From an uncultured Verrucomicrobia subdivision 3 bacterium (GTDB lineage: Bacteria > Verrucomicrobiota > Verrucomicrobiia > Limisphaerales > DASXHY01), in assembly GCA_937890005.1 (NCBI GenBank), contig CALBZA010000015.1:1-64000 (forward strand): a stretch of DNA of 64,000 bases, in the 5' to 3' direction. Under the pieces are notes generated by a model. That model did no database searches. It saw only the letters and a list, made by a program, of their open reading frames with translations, and had not been told where the DNA came from. Positions within the stretch are counted from its first letter, which is position 1, and each line of letters begins with the position of its first letter. This document shows, one piece after another, positions 1-8,451 of this stretch. The translations under genes and the position numbers were made by a program.

Positions 1-384
1 CGCCGCACCGGAATTGCTTGACCCTCCCACCCACAAATTCTGCTATAGAGCCGAACATATGAAATCTCGAGCTGTCACCAAAGCCAGTCCGCGGCAAAGC
101 AGCATGACCAGCCGCCGGAAAAGAAGCAGCCTGCCGGCAGTCAGCCGCAAAATCACCGCACGCGTTTCGTCCGGAGGGTCTCAGTCCCAAACACCAGCCC
201 GGCGAAGAAGAGTCGGCGAGGCGGCGGGCAGGGGAAATTGAGAACCCTGCCAGGACGAAGAGCCCGCCCCGCGGCACGTTAGACGGGACTCAAAAGAACG
301 GTGTAAGATCGAACGGCAACTCGAAACTGGTGAGTAGCAGATGAACGCCCCGGTGGACGAACGGGAGAACGACAAGGAGGACGA
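1..384. other. Upstream region without a supported gene
   Basis: No convincing gene is visible here on either strand; the short open frames are rich in Arg and Ser and look like chance frames in GC-rich DNA. A TTGACC at about 19-24 followed by TATAGA at about 45-50 could be a promoter for the ABC exporter, but the 20-nt gap is too long for a standard sigma-70 site. A clear Shine-Dalgarno AAGGAGG lies at 374-380, just before the exporter start. Confidence 0.5.
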
Positions 385-2196
385 GTGGCCAATGGAGATT
401 CCAAATCGGATGCGCCAAAAGGAACACAATCCCACAAGATCCGCCGCGCCTTGGCGTTTGCGGCGCCATTTCGGCAGGCAGTCTATATCATCATCGCGAT
501 CACGCTCGTACTCGCGGCGATCAACGCGGCCGAACCGCTGATTCTAAAGTACATCTTCGACAATCTTATCCCTCACGGCCCGAATCGCTTGTTGCTGAAA
601 GCTTTTGTTCTCCTGATTGCGGTCGGCATATTCCGTGAAATCGCAACCGCCTTTTCCAACTGGCTGACCTGGCGCACGCGCCTGCACATCCATTATTCGT
701 TGTTGGAAAACACCGTCGAGCGGCTGCACAGGATGCCTTTGAGTTTTCACCGGACGGAAGGTGTCGGCGCCATTATGACCAAATTGGATCGGAGCATTCA
801 GGGGTTCATAACCGGTATCGGCCAGATACTTTTCAACGTGTTTCCAGCTATTCTTTATCTGTGCATTTCAATCATAGTCATGCTGCGTCTCAACTGGAAA
901 CTCGCGGTCATTGTCATGTGCTTCCTCCCTGTGCCTGCGATAATCGCGGCTTTCTCCGGCCCGGAACAAACCCGCCGGGAACGCAGTCTCCTGGACCAAT
1001 GGTCGAAAATTTACTCGCGTTTCAACGAGGTTCTCTCGGGCATTGTCACAGTCCGAAGTTTTTCCATGGAGGATTCCGAAAAGAAGCGGTTCCTGAGCGC
1101 CGTCAAGACTGCCAACCAGACCGTCGTCCGCGGTGTGGGCATTGATACCGGGTTGGCCGCGGCAACGAACCTCACTGTCACCGCCGCCAGAATAGCCGCC
1201 ATTGCCATGGGAGGAATGCTCATCATTCAGGGCCATATCACAGTCGGAACGCTGATAGCATTTCTCGGATACGTCGGTGGACTGTTTGGCCCGGTGCAGG
1301 GGCTCACCGGCATCTATCAGACTCTGCAGCGCACTTACGTGTCGCTCGATGAAATCTTTTCCATCCTGGACGTGCAGGATCATCTGGGTGACGCGCCCAA
1401 TGCCCGTGAACTGACGCACGTGTCGGGTGAAGTGAAGTTCGAAAACGTCAAGTTTCGATACGAACAACGCGGCCGTCCGATTCTCGACGGCATTGATATT
1501 GAGGTGAGGCCCGGTCAGATGCTGGCCATCGTGGGCCCGAGCGGTTCCGGTAAAACAACGCTGATGGCGCTGTTAATGCGTTTTTATGATCCTCTGGAAG
1601 GTTCGGTCCGACTGGATGGTCACGACCTGCGGACTTTGAAGCAGGGTTTTCTGCGACGCAACATCGGCACGGTTCTGCAGGATCCTCTGCTTTTTAACGA
1701 CACGATCCGAAACAACATTGCGTATGGCCGGCCCGACGCAACCCTGGAGCAGGTTAAAAGCGCTGCAAGAGCCGCAAACGCGGAACAATTCATTGTTCGA
1801 TTGCCGCAAGGTTTCGAAACCATGGTCGGCGATCGAGGCAGTCTGCTTTCAGCCGGCGAACGTCAGCGCCTCGCGATTGCCCGGGCTCTGCTCAAGGATC
1901 CACCCATACTCGTGCTCGATGAGGCCACTTCGTCGCTCGATTCCGAATCAGAGGCGCTCGTTCAGGAAGCATTGGATCTCTTAATGAAAGGTCGAACCAC
2001 TTTTGTGATTGCCCATCGGCTCGCAACGGTTGTTCACGCCGATCGCATCATTGTTCTAAAAGAAGGCCGCATCGCTGAAAGCGGCACACATGAGGAGTTG
2101 ATGGAGAGAGAAGGATATTATTTCTCGCTGGTCCTGACACAAACGCGCGGATTGATCCAAAATGAAGGCGAGGAAACGATTCAAGCCGGGGGATGA
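385..2196 (+). CDS. MsbA-like ABC exporter (fused permease and ATPase)
   Basis: A 603-aa half-transporter expected to act as a homodimer in the inner membrane, exporting a lipid, peptide or drug; the substrate cannot be read from sequence. Residues about 25-310 hold the six-helix exporter membrane domain. The ATPase domain follows, with Walker A GPSGSGKTT near residue 380, a signature variant LSAGERQRL, Walker B LVLDEATSS and the switch IAHRL. The GTG start at 385 is chosen because AAGGAGG lies 4 nt upstream, although that spacing is short. The length is normal for MsbA/LmrA-type exporters. It stands alone on the plus strand, facing the minus-strand accessory cluster, and shows no sign of decay. 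Family assignment is firm; calling it a true lipid flippase would be a guess. Confidence 0.9.
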   Translation: MANGDSKSDAPKGTQSHKIRRALAFAAPFRQAVYIIIAITLVLAAINAAEPLILKYIFDNLIPHGPNRLLLKAFVLLIAVGIFREIATAFSNWLTWRTRLHIHYSLLENTVERLHRMPLSFHRTEGVGAIMTKLDRSIQGFITGIGQILFNVFPAILYLCISIIVMLRLNWKLAVIVMCFLPVPAIIAAFSGPEQTRRERSLLDQWSKIYSRFNEVLSGIVTVRSFSMEDSEKKRFLSAVKTANQTVVRGVGIDTGLAAATNLTVTAARIAAIAMGGMLIIQGHITVGTLIAFLGYVGGLFGPVQGLTGIYQTLQRTYVSLDEIFSILDVQDHLGDAPNARELTHVSGEVKFENVKFRYEQRGRPILDGIDIEVRPGQMLAIVGPSGSGKTTLMALLMRFYDPLEGSVRLDGHDLRTLKQGFLRRNIGTVLQDPLLFNDTIRNNIAYGRPDATLEQVKSAARAANAEQFIVRLPQGFETMVGDRGSLLSAGERQRLAIARALLKDPPILVLDEATSSLDSESEALVQEALDLLMKGRTTFVIAHRLATVVHADRIIVLKEGRIAESGTHEELMEREGYYFSLVLTQTRGLIQNEGEETIQAGG

Positions 2197-2278
2197 CCGC
2201 AGGGCACGTCCGTTCGTTCCCGATGAGTCGGCTTTCTGATGACGCCTTTCCGCGGCGCAGAGCTCCCTTTGGAGGAAC

Positions 2279-2878
2279 TCACAGACCGCACAGACCGAGA
2301 ATGAGATGCTCGGTCCCGGTGAAATTATGTCTCAGTCGCGCCGAATGCTTTTTCGCAAAGCCGAATACCGTCCGCGCTCGTGGCGTAAAATCCTGGAGCG
2401 GGTCATCAAAATGGATGCCGCGCGATTCAAACGGAATCACGCTCCAAGCGTCGGAGTCGATCTGCGGAATCCTTCCGGCCTTCCGTAAAGCGGCGATCAC
2501 TTCTGAAAACGGAATGTCTGATAATACTTTCTTTTTGCCTCCGATCTTTTTCGAAAGCCCGAGATCTTTCCAGCGTTGCCGTGCTCCCGCTTCAAGCACC
2601 CGATAGCATTGTTCTGACGCAAGGGATGCCAACGGGAGAAAATACAATCCGTAGATCATCGATCCCCGTGCCACTTCAAAAAGGAAGGCGATCTCCTTGG
2701 GAACGCTTGGGATGAGTTGTGGCTTCCAGCACGCCTGCGCCCACTGTTCGCCGCGCATCTTTGAGGGATAAGCAGGGTGGTGATCCTGTTCCAGATGATT
2801 CGACCATGTGACACGTTTGAACCCGTATTGAATGGTGGCAGGACCATCTTCCAGCGGCAAATGTGACTGTTTTCTCAT
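2279..2878 (-). CDS. Conserved hypothetical protein downstream of ASCH gene
   Basis: A protein of about 199 aa that I cannot assign to a named family. The middle part (FLFEVARGSMIYG, then an all-helical stretch with LASEQCYRVLEAG) resembles uncharacterised bacterial proteins seen in accessory regions; this is recalled resemblance, not a search. The start chosen is the ATG at 2878 because it overlaps the stop of the ASCH gene in an ATGA, which implies translational coupling. A longer GTG start at 2887 is possible. No signal peptide or membrane segment is visible. It is the last gene of the minus-strand accessory cluster, so a defence-related role is possible but unsupported. Confidence 0.6.
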   Translation of the reverse strand: MRKQSHLPLEDGPATIQYGFKRVTWSNHLEQDHHPAYPSKMRGEQWAQACWKPQLIPSVPKEIAFLFEVARGSMIYGLYFLPLASLASEQCYRVLEAGARQRWKDLGLSKKIGGKKKVLSDIPFSEVIAALRKAGRIPQIDSDAWSVIPFESRGIHFDDPLQDFTPRARTVFGFAKKHSARLRHNFTGTEHLILGLCGL

Positions 2879-3159
2879 GGCTTCCACCTTTTGATTTTGA
2901 GAATTTCCCCAAGCCGGATGGCATAATACGCCTTTTTGCCCTTCCCGTATCGACGTAAACCGCGGAATTCAACCAACATCTCTGGGGCATTCGTGGCGTA
3001 ACCATTACGAAACTGGATCACATCGTAATCACGATCTTCGAGTCGCTTCTTCCAGTAGGGCGTTTGATCGCGGTACTCGATTCGCTTCTTCTTCGCGGCG
3101 ATGGCTGCAAAGAACTCGCGATGCAGGTTCAGATGCAATAAACGTTTCACAATTCTCAT
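2875..3159 (-). CDS. ASCH domain protein
   Basis: A compact 94-aa protein that is essentially one ASCH domain, a PUA-related beta-barrel thought to bind RNA or nucleotides. The order of motifs fits the family: HLNLHREFF, then AAKKKRIEYRD with a basic patch, TPYWKKRLE, then FRNGYATNAPEM and FRGLRRYGKGKKAYYAIRL. The substrate is unknown; related proteins include an N4-acetylcytidine amidohydrolase and RNA-binding regulators. It overlaps the next gene by 4 nt and lies 67 nt downstream of the 143-aa gene of the Argonaute cluster, so it may be co-transcribed with it. ASCH and PUA-like domains occur in several anti-phage settings, but here that role is only inferred from position. Confidence 0.8.
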   Translation of the reverse strand: MRIVKRLLHLNLHREFFAAIAAKKKRIEYRDQTPYWKKRLEDRDYDVIQFRNGYATNAPEMLVEFRGLRRYGKGKKAYYAIRLGEILKIKRWKP

Positions 3160-3226
3160 TCAGAGTAGGGCAAGCTTCCGTTTGTCCACCTTCTGAGGCT
3201 TCGGTGTCTCGAGCATACGACCAGGA

Positions 3227-3658
3227 TCAATCTGAACTCACTTTTGCCCACGAATCACTAGTCGCTACATCGTCGTGGGTGAGGGATTTCCGAGTCCATT
3301 TCGTGGAAAAAGAGGTTCCATCTGAGAAGAAAAGCCAGAGTTCGTAATCAAAATTCCAAACATCCCTTCCATTAGGTGCAATCCGAAGGTCAATCGAGCC
3401 ATCGGCAATTTCCTCTTTTATCAGCGCGTTCTTAATGTCCAAAGAGACCAAATAGCTCGACTTCTTGCACCAATGGCCGACGACATCATGCCTTTCGGAA
3501 AGAACTGTTCCGGCACGATCCTGCACCCGCACAGTCAACTTCGTGTCATGGTCCTTATCTCCGTCGGTCGTATGGAAGATGACCGATGCAGCCATGAGGA
3601 GAGCATCCTTGAAGAAAGGGCCTTGGGTTACGTTTATGCCTGAATATGAAACGTTCAT
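3227..3658 (-). CDS. Unknown 143-aa protein coupled to helicase-nuclease
   Basis: I do not recognise a family. The protein is soluble with no signal peptide, and alternates short strands (KLTVRVQDRAG, YLVSLDIKN, SIDLRIAPNG, YELWLFFSDG), which suggests a beta-sandwich with a PLAT-like or C2-like look; that is inference. The ATG at 3658 forms an ATGA with the stop of the upstream helicase gene, so translation is probably coupled and the products may work together. A longer frame from 3754 exists but would overlap the helicase gene by 100 nt and is less likely. As the last member of the Argonaute-nuclease-helicase unit it is a good candidate for an uncharacterised accessory subunit, for example a sensor or a regulator of the helicase. 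Confidence 0.65.
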   Translation of the reverse strand: MNVSYSGINVTQGPFFKDALLMAASVIFHTTDGDKDHDTKLTVRVQDRAGTVLSERHDVVGHWCKKSSYLVSLDIKNALIKEEIADGSIDLRIAPNGRDVWNFDYELWLFFSDGTSFSTKWTRKSLTHDDVATSDSWAKVSSD

Positions 3659-6600
3659 TGTGGATTTCGGTTCTCCAGCCAGTTCTTGACCCGCTGAACG
3701 CAGGTGGGCATTTCGTCGCGCAACTGGTAAACCCAGAATCGCATCACGTCCCACCCAAGTTCAATCAGCCTCATGTTGCGAAGTTGATCGCGCCGGAGCA
3801 GTTCTCCGTTCCAATCCCGGTGATAACGCTCGCCATCGACTTCGATGTTCAATTTTCTGCCATCGGTGAACAGCGCAAAATCCAAGAGAAACTTCTCCTC
3901 GGCGTATTGGGGAATTGGGCGTAGGCCAGCATTCCAGAGTTGCTGGTAGAACAAGCGTTCCCAATCGGATACCAACTCCGGCTTTGCGACTGCTGGGAAT
4001 TCCGGTCCAGATGACGCGTTTGCGCGTTGCTCGGCGTGGCGGCCTGCCCTCAGTCCATCCACATATTCTGCGAAGTGCGCAAGATAGTTGACACCCGACG
4101 CTTTTGCGGCTGTCGTGTCGCCCACAACGACCAATGAGGCTCGGGCGCGAGTGATTGCAACATTGAACAGATTGCCGGTCTTCTTCAGAAATCCCAAAGC
4201 GCCTTGAGAAATATCCTTCGATACGACCGGCGAGAAAATCATTACATCGCGTTCATCACCTTGGAATTTGTGGACGGTGTCGATGAGCAGATCGAGCTGG
4301 CCAAGTAGCAGGGCGGCCTGGGAATGGGAATTAACCAAATCGCGTATCCGATTCGCCTGCGCTCGGAACGGGGTCACCACACCCACTGTTCCTCGGTAAC
4401 CTTGCTGAATTCCCAGTCGCTCGATCTCCTTGACTACGGCACGGGCTTCAGTCTCGTTCAATGCGCCTGACCCGGGACGCGTCACCGCCCCCGGCACATC
4501 CAACCAGCGCACGGTCGGTTCATCAAGCGCCGGGCGACGAAGGCGGTTGTATTTGGTCGCGATGCGCAGACGGCCCTCATAGAAATGCTGGTTCGAGAAT
4601 TCGATGATGTCTGCGTGTGACCGGTGATGGTCGCGCAGCATGATAATGTCGTCCTGGCCGGCCAACGGACTGGCTAAATCGAACACGGAGTTCTCTGAAT
4701 ATGCCCAATTGGCAAATCCATCCGCCAAGGCATGCTTGTGCAACAACTCCCGATCCCGCCGCGGTTGGATGGCACTGATGTGTCGCAGTTGTTTTGGGTC
4801 GCCAATGATGACTGCGGCTTTGGCGCGGAACAACAGCGGGATGGCGGACGCAATATCGCACTGGCTTGCCTCGTCAATGACCACCAAGTCAAAGAAGCCG
4901 GGTTCAAGCGGAACTCGTCCCCGGGTCGAGAGTGAGGTCACGGCCCAACAGGACAACATGCTGACCAGCGAGGGGAAGAGTTTGAAATACTGGGAAAACA
5001 CCTGGCGGCCTGCCATGCGCTTGTCCTGATCACTTTGGACCAGCAGCCGGAGCACTGCCGCGAATTCTCCCAGCAGGCGGCGGTCCTCGGCAGATAACCT
5101 TCCTGGAGCCAAACGCAGCCAGTATTCCCAAAGAGTCAGGGATTCCTTTGCGAGTTTTTCCCGCTCGTCGGCGATGGATTTCCAAATGCTCTCGATTCCC
5201 TTGCCGGCCGACAATGCCGCCAACTTTTGAAAATAGTCCGCCACTTGGGCGACCGCTTTGAGTCGCGCGTCCAAATTTCCCAAGAATTGCTCCCAATGCC
5301 CCAGATCAGCGTCGGTGGTTGGATTTGCGGGGGGCTTTAGACCCAAAAGCTTGAGCGTATCTTTCACCCCATTCGCCGCGGTGGTCACACCTTGCAGGCG
5401 CTCGGCCCGATGCAGGAACCAGAAAAGGCGCATGAAGAAGTCCTGGCGGCTCCGGGTTGCGTTATGGACTGCGGCGCGCACATGTCCGGCATGGTTTTTC
5501 GCCAACTGCAAATCCATCGTCCGGCACGTCAGGAACAGCTCTTCCCCCAATTGCGCTCTCAAGTCTTCAACGCGTTGTTCCAGTCCGTCCACTTCATTGC
5601 GCAATTTCACGACTCTTTCGGCCGATTCCTGCAGACGTTGAATCTGCTGAACGGTCGTTTGGAATGCCTTCTCGGCTTCGTCGTGGTTGTAGCGATCTTC
5701 TTCGGTTGCCCGGCTGGCCAGCAATGCTGTCAGATAATCAGTCAGCTTGGATTGATATTCGCCACGTCCGAGCCGCAGCAATATCGGGCGCGGCCCCAGG
5801 TTATTGACCCGGGCCTCCACCACATCCACGGCCTTGTTATTCTTGCTGGCAAACAACACTCGCTTGCCGAGTTTGGCCGCATTGATCAGCAAGGAGGACA
5901 CGACTTGCGATTTGCCTGTGCCCGGCGGTCCGGTGATAACGGTCAACGGGCGCGTCAAGGCGTGTTCAATCGCATCGCGTTGCTCCGTGTTCAAAGGCAG
6001 CGGCTCCAGCAACGCATGGTTGGCGGCGACCGGCGCGGCATCTGGAGACTGCTTTCGCTCAAGCCACATGCCGAGAGCGGTTGAGCGATAGCGATCAGGC
6101 GGAATTTCCTGCAACTTCGCCAATTCCTGTTCAAGCCCCTTGGTGAATGGCGAGCGCTCGCAACCAAAGACGATGCAGCGGTTGTAAATTCCCTCGGTGG
6201 CAATCTGGGACAATGGCTGGCCGTTGGAAATCTGATTTGGATCAATGGGCTCGCGCCAGTCCCACTCTTCCCGGATTTGCACCAACCGCTGGACGACTTC
6301 ATCAAAATCGGGAATCTCAGGTTCGCCGAGTCCCAATTCCTCTGCCAGTCGTGCCGCCTCTTCCATCACCTGCGAGTCATTGCCGATGGCAAAGCTCTTG
6401 ATCACCGCATGGTTGATGGTTGGGGTGTCATCCGAGGCTTCCGGGATCTGTTCCGGGCGCAAGGTGTCGTCGTTGAAGCTGAAAAGGAATACCGGTTCAA
6501 CTAGGAAACCCTCCCAACCTTTGGCCGAGCGGAGTTTTCGCAGTCTGACGGGATAACCAAGATAGGGAACTTTGCGCTCTGCACCGTTACGCAATCGCTG

Positions 6601-6999
6601 AAAGAGCCGATCCACACCATCAAAGCTGGTCAGTCCGCGTTCGGAAGTGATGCCGGGAAGTTCTGGAATTTCGACGTAGTCCAAACCGTAATTGGACTGT
6701 GCGAAAAGGCTGACGCCCCCTTGATCATCGAGGCTCAGGCACTCCAGGTAATAGCGACACAACCGCCCCAGAGGAGTGACCTCTTGAGAAGCCGCTTTGG
6801 TTTGTTGATTTCTCACCGCAGACTGTTCCACCAGAAACCAACGGTAAGCGTTGTCCTGTCGGGTAAGCCCCCGGTTCTTCAGTTTCCAAAGGGCTGAATT
6901 AACTTCCGACTTGTCCGCGTTCAGGCGAACAGCCAGCTCGCGGCCCTTGAGTCCCGGTTGGGCGCGCAACAAATCCAGAATGTCGTCTTCGGAAACCAT
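3655..6999 (-). CDS. SF1 helicase with winged-helix N-terminus and C-terminal Vsr/DUF559-like nuclease
   Basis: A 1114-aa multidomain protein. Residues 1-60 form a winged-helix-like DNA-binding unit (helices around GLKGRELAVRL and NSALWKLKNRGL). A UPF1/DNA2-type superfamily 1 helicase follows, with Walker A GPPGTGKSQ near residue 356, a long coiled insertion, Walker B VIDEASQCD near 706, the motif DPKQL, and motifs HKFQGDERD and NVAITRAR near 910-945. The last 100 residues match a Vsr/DUF559-type endonuclease, with LLDFAL, IEVDGERYH, RRDQLRN and GWDVMRFW. It probably unwinds and cuts nucleic acid. The start is 12 nt after the Argonaute stop, and the downstream gene overlaps by 4 nt. The layout recalls the DUF4011-helicase-Vsr (Hhe) defence protein, but here a winged helix replaces DUF4011. 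Confidence 0.85.
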   Translation of the reverse strand: MVSEDDILDLLRAQPGLKGRELAVRLNADKSEVNSALWKLKNRGLTRQDNAYRWFLVEQSAVRNQQTKAASQEVTPLGRLCRYYLECLSLDDQGGVSLFAQSNYGLDYVEIPELPGITSERGLTSFDGVDRLFQRLRNGAERKVPYLGYPVRLRKLRSAKGWEGFLVEPVFLFSFNDDTLRPEQIPEASDDTPTINHAVIKSFAIGNDSQVMEEAARLAEELGLGEPEIPDFDEVVQRLVQIREEWDWREPIDPNQISNGQPLSQIATEGIYNRCIVFGCERSPFTKGLEQELAKLQEIPPDRYRSTALGMWLERKQSPDAAPVAANHALLEPLPLNTEQRDAIEHALTRPLTVITGPPGTGKSQVVSSLLINAAKLGKRVLFASKNNKAVDVVEARVNNLGPRPILLRLGRGEYQSKLTDYLTALLASRATEEDRYNHDEAEKAFQTTVQQIQRLQESAERVVKLRNEVDGLEQRVEDLRAQLGEELFLTCRTMDLQLAKNHAGHVRAAVHNATRSRQDFFMRLFWFLHRAERLQGVTTAANGVKDTLKLLGLKPPANPTTDADLGHWEQFLGNLDARLKAVAQVADYFQKLAALSAGKGIESIWKSIADEREKLAKESLTLWEYWLRLAPGRLSAEDRRLLGEFAAVLRLLVQSDQDKRMAGRQVFSQYFKLFPSLVSMLSCWAVTSLSTRGRVPLEPGFFDLVVIDEASQCDIASAIPLLFRAKAAVIIGDPKQLRHISAIQPRRDRELLHKHALADGFANWAYSENSVFDLASPLAGQDDIIMLRDHHRSHADIIEFSNQHFYEGRLRIATKYNRLRRPALDEPTVRWLDVPGAVTRPGSGALNETEARAVVKEIERLGIQQGYRGTVGVVTPFRAQANRIRDLVNSHSQAALLLGQLDLLIDTVHKFQGDERDVMIFSPVVSKDISQGALGFLKKTGNLFNVAITRARASLVVVGDTTAAKASGVNYLAHFAEYVDGLRAGRHAEQRANASSGPEFPAVAKPELVSDWERLFYQQLWNAGLRPIPQYAEEKFLLDFALFTDGRKLNIEVDGERYHRDWNGELLRRDQLRNMRLIELGWDVMRFWVYQLRDEMPTCVQRVKNWLENRNPQ

Positions 7000-7011
7000 A
7001 CTCGTTGATTG

Positions 7012-8451
7012 CTACATGTAGAATCCGTATCCCGCCTGGATGGGATTTGCTGACTCTACGTATTTGAGGATTGCACCAACTTGCCGGGCAGCCTTGATCG
7101 TGATGGGCAGAGCCGAGTCAAACTGGGTGTTATTCCAGTTCATCTTCGTCAAAGAGAGAATCTCGGAAGCGAGCGCTCTCGGCGGCTGCTCCGTGCTCAC
7201 GCACTGAAGCTCCAGGGACTTGGGGACATACATGCCTGGATACATCATGTAGAAATCAATGCTCCCGCGAGTGTATAAAATGCTGAAGGTTGAATCGAAG
7301 TTCAGAAACGTCCCACGAAGGGGCGGATAAGTGCCGTCCCGAAAGAGTCGCGTGAAAGACTCACCAACCACGAGCAGATCGTGACTGCTGATATTGAGCT
7401 CCCTGAAAGCATCTTCGCACCCTGCCATTTCAGCCTCGTTGAACGATGATGTCTTGTGAACCACAACCCGCGCTGGCATGTGCCGGTGTTCCTGGTGGAA
7501 CGCTTTGATAGCTGTCACCAGCAGTTTCGCGGTGTCTTCCCGGGAAAGGTGCGGCTGACGATCTTCTGAACTCTTTGAATCCTGCGCGTCACCACCGCGA
7601 AGTATCATCCCCTCACCGCGCTCATTGAAAACCTGGGCTACGCTGGTGTGAACTCGTTGTTTATCCAGACTGCGATAGAAGCTCACCCCGACGTAGCAGG
7701 AGGCTAGATCGGACGGCTTGCGAAGCAGCCGCCAGGGCGTTCCACCAGCCTTGTAATAGAGCGCCGTGTGGAAGTTCCACGCTCTTGTCGCTGCGTCCTG
7801 CAACCCACGCGGTCTGCCAGTGCGGCTGACTTCCTTTACCTGATCGTCATAAGTCACTGGCCGGATCATCTGAATCGGCTTCGCCAGGCTGAGCCCCCTG
7901 GCTTTGAGCAGGTCGTGGAAGTCTGTCCGCACGCCAGCCGCTGCCTCCAAGTCCTCGCTTTCATCCACCAAGGGCGTGTCCAGAAACTCAAACATCTCCT
8001 GCGGTGGGGCGCAGACGATCACGTCTGCCTTCGTGTTCTCGGTCAGATAGCGACATTCTGAAATGAACGCATCGACCATTTTGATGGCGGCTTCCTCCCG
8101 CGAACATTTCGACAAGATCGCGTTGATGTCTCGGGGAGAAATGGGGCGCTCCAGCTTTGGCGAGCTTAACCAATCACAGTTGAAGCAGGTGTCAGTTCCG
8201 AAGCCGGGAAAAGCCGGGAACAGATTCGGCTTTTTGGTTACCTTTGGAACAACGCCTTTACGGCAGCCATCCAGCCAATCCCTGACTCCTTGAATTGTGG
8301 ATGGCGTGCCAACGAACCCCAACCGCAGCTCGGTCGGCATATCCGCATCATCGAATGTGATAGGCCCATAGTTTTTGAGGCCGAAACGAATGTCCACATG
8401 CGTCCCAGCGCCAAATTGCAATTCGGGTTCAGGTAGCAGTTCAGCTTTCAT
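7012..8451 (-). CDS. Short prokaryotic Argonaute (MID-PIWI)
   Basis: A 479-aa short Argonaute that would bind a guide and recognise invading nucleic acid, then activate its partner nuclease. The N-terminal half has MID-like features and no PAZ domain. The PIWI half starts near residue 230 and shows family landmarks: YVGVSFYRSL, the VVHKTSSF block, the FLNFDSTFSILYTRG strand pair, the ILSLTKMNWNNTQF helix and an aromatic C-terminus. The position usually held by the first catalytic Asp (VGID) is Ser (VGVS), so slicing is very probably lost, as is general for short Argonautes. Its start overlaps the nuclease-APAZ gene by 11 nt and it is 12 nt from the helicase, so all are probably one transcript. 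The pairing with a DUF4365 nuclease points to a SPARDA system. Confidence 0.88.
   Translation of the reverse strand: MKAELLPEPELQFGAGTHVDIRFGLKNYGPITFDDADMPTELRLGFVGTPSTIQGVRDWLDGCRKGVVPKVTKKPNLFPAFPGFGTDTCFNCDWLSSPKLERPISPRDINAILSKCSREEAAIKMVDAFISECRYLTENTKADVIVCAPPQEMFEFLDTPLVDESEDLEAAAGVRTDFHDLLKARGLSLAKPIQMIRPVTYDDQVKEVSRTGRPRGLQDAATRAWNFHTALYYKAGGTPWRLLRKPSDLASCYVGVSFYRSLDKQRVHTSVAQVFNERGEGMILRGGDAQDSKSSEDRQPHLSREDTAKLLVTAIKAFHQEHRHMPARVVVHKTSSFNEAEMAGCEDAFRELNISSHDLLVVGESFTRLFRDGTYPPLRGTFLNFDSTFSILYTRGSIDFYMMYPGMYVPKSLELQCVSTEQPPRALASEILSLTKMNWNNTQFDSALPITIKAARQVGAILKYVESANPIQAGYGFYM

Noticed and set aside
14..241. Short basic plus-strand frame at the window start
   Set aside because: Arg/Ser-rich with no motif, no ribosome site and no continuation; not supportable as a gene.
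2394..2403. A 10-bp match (TGGAGCGGGT) to the end of the tRNA-Gly gene, in the same orientation, as the second attachment site of an island
   Set aside because: Only 10 bp, and it lies inside the reading frame of the unknown 2279-2878 gene, which seems to continue normally through it. Chance is likely in DNA of this composition.
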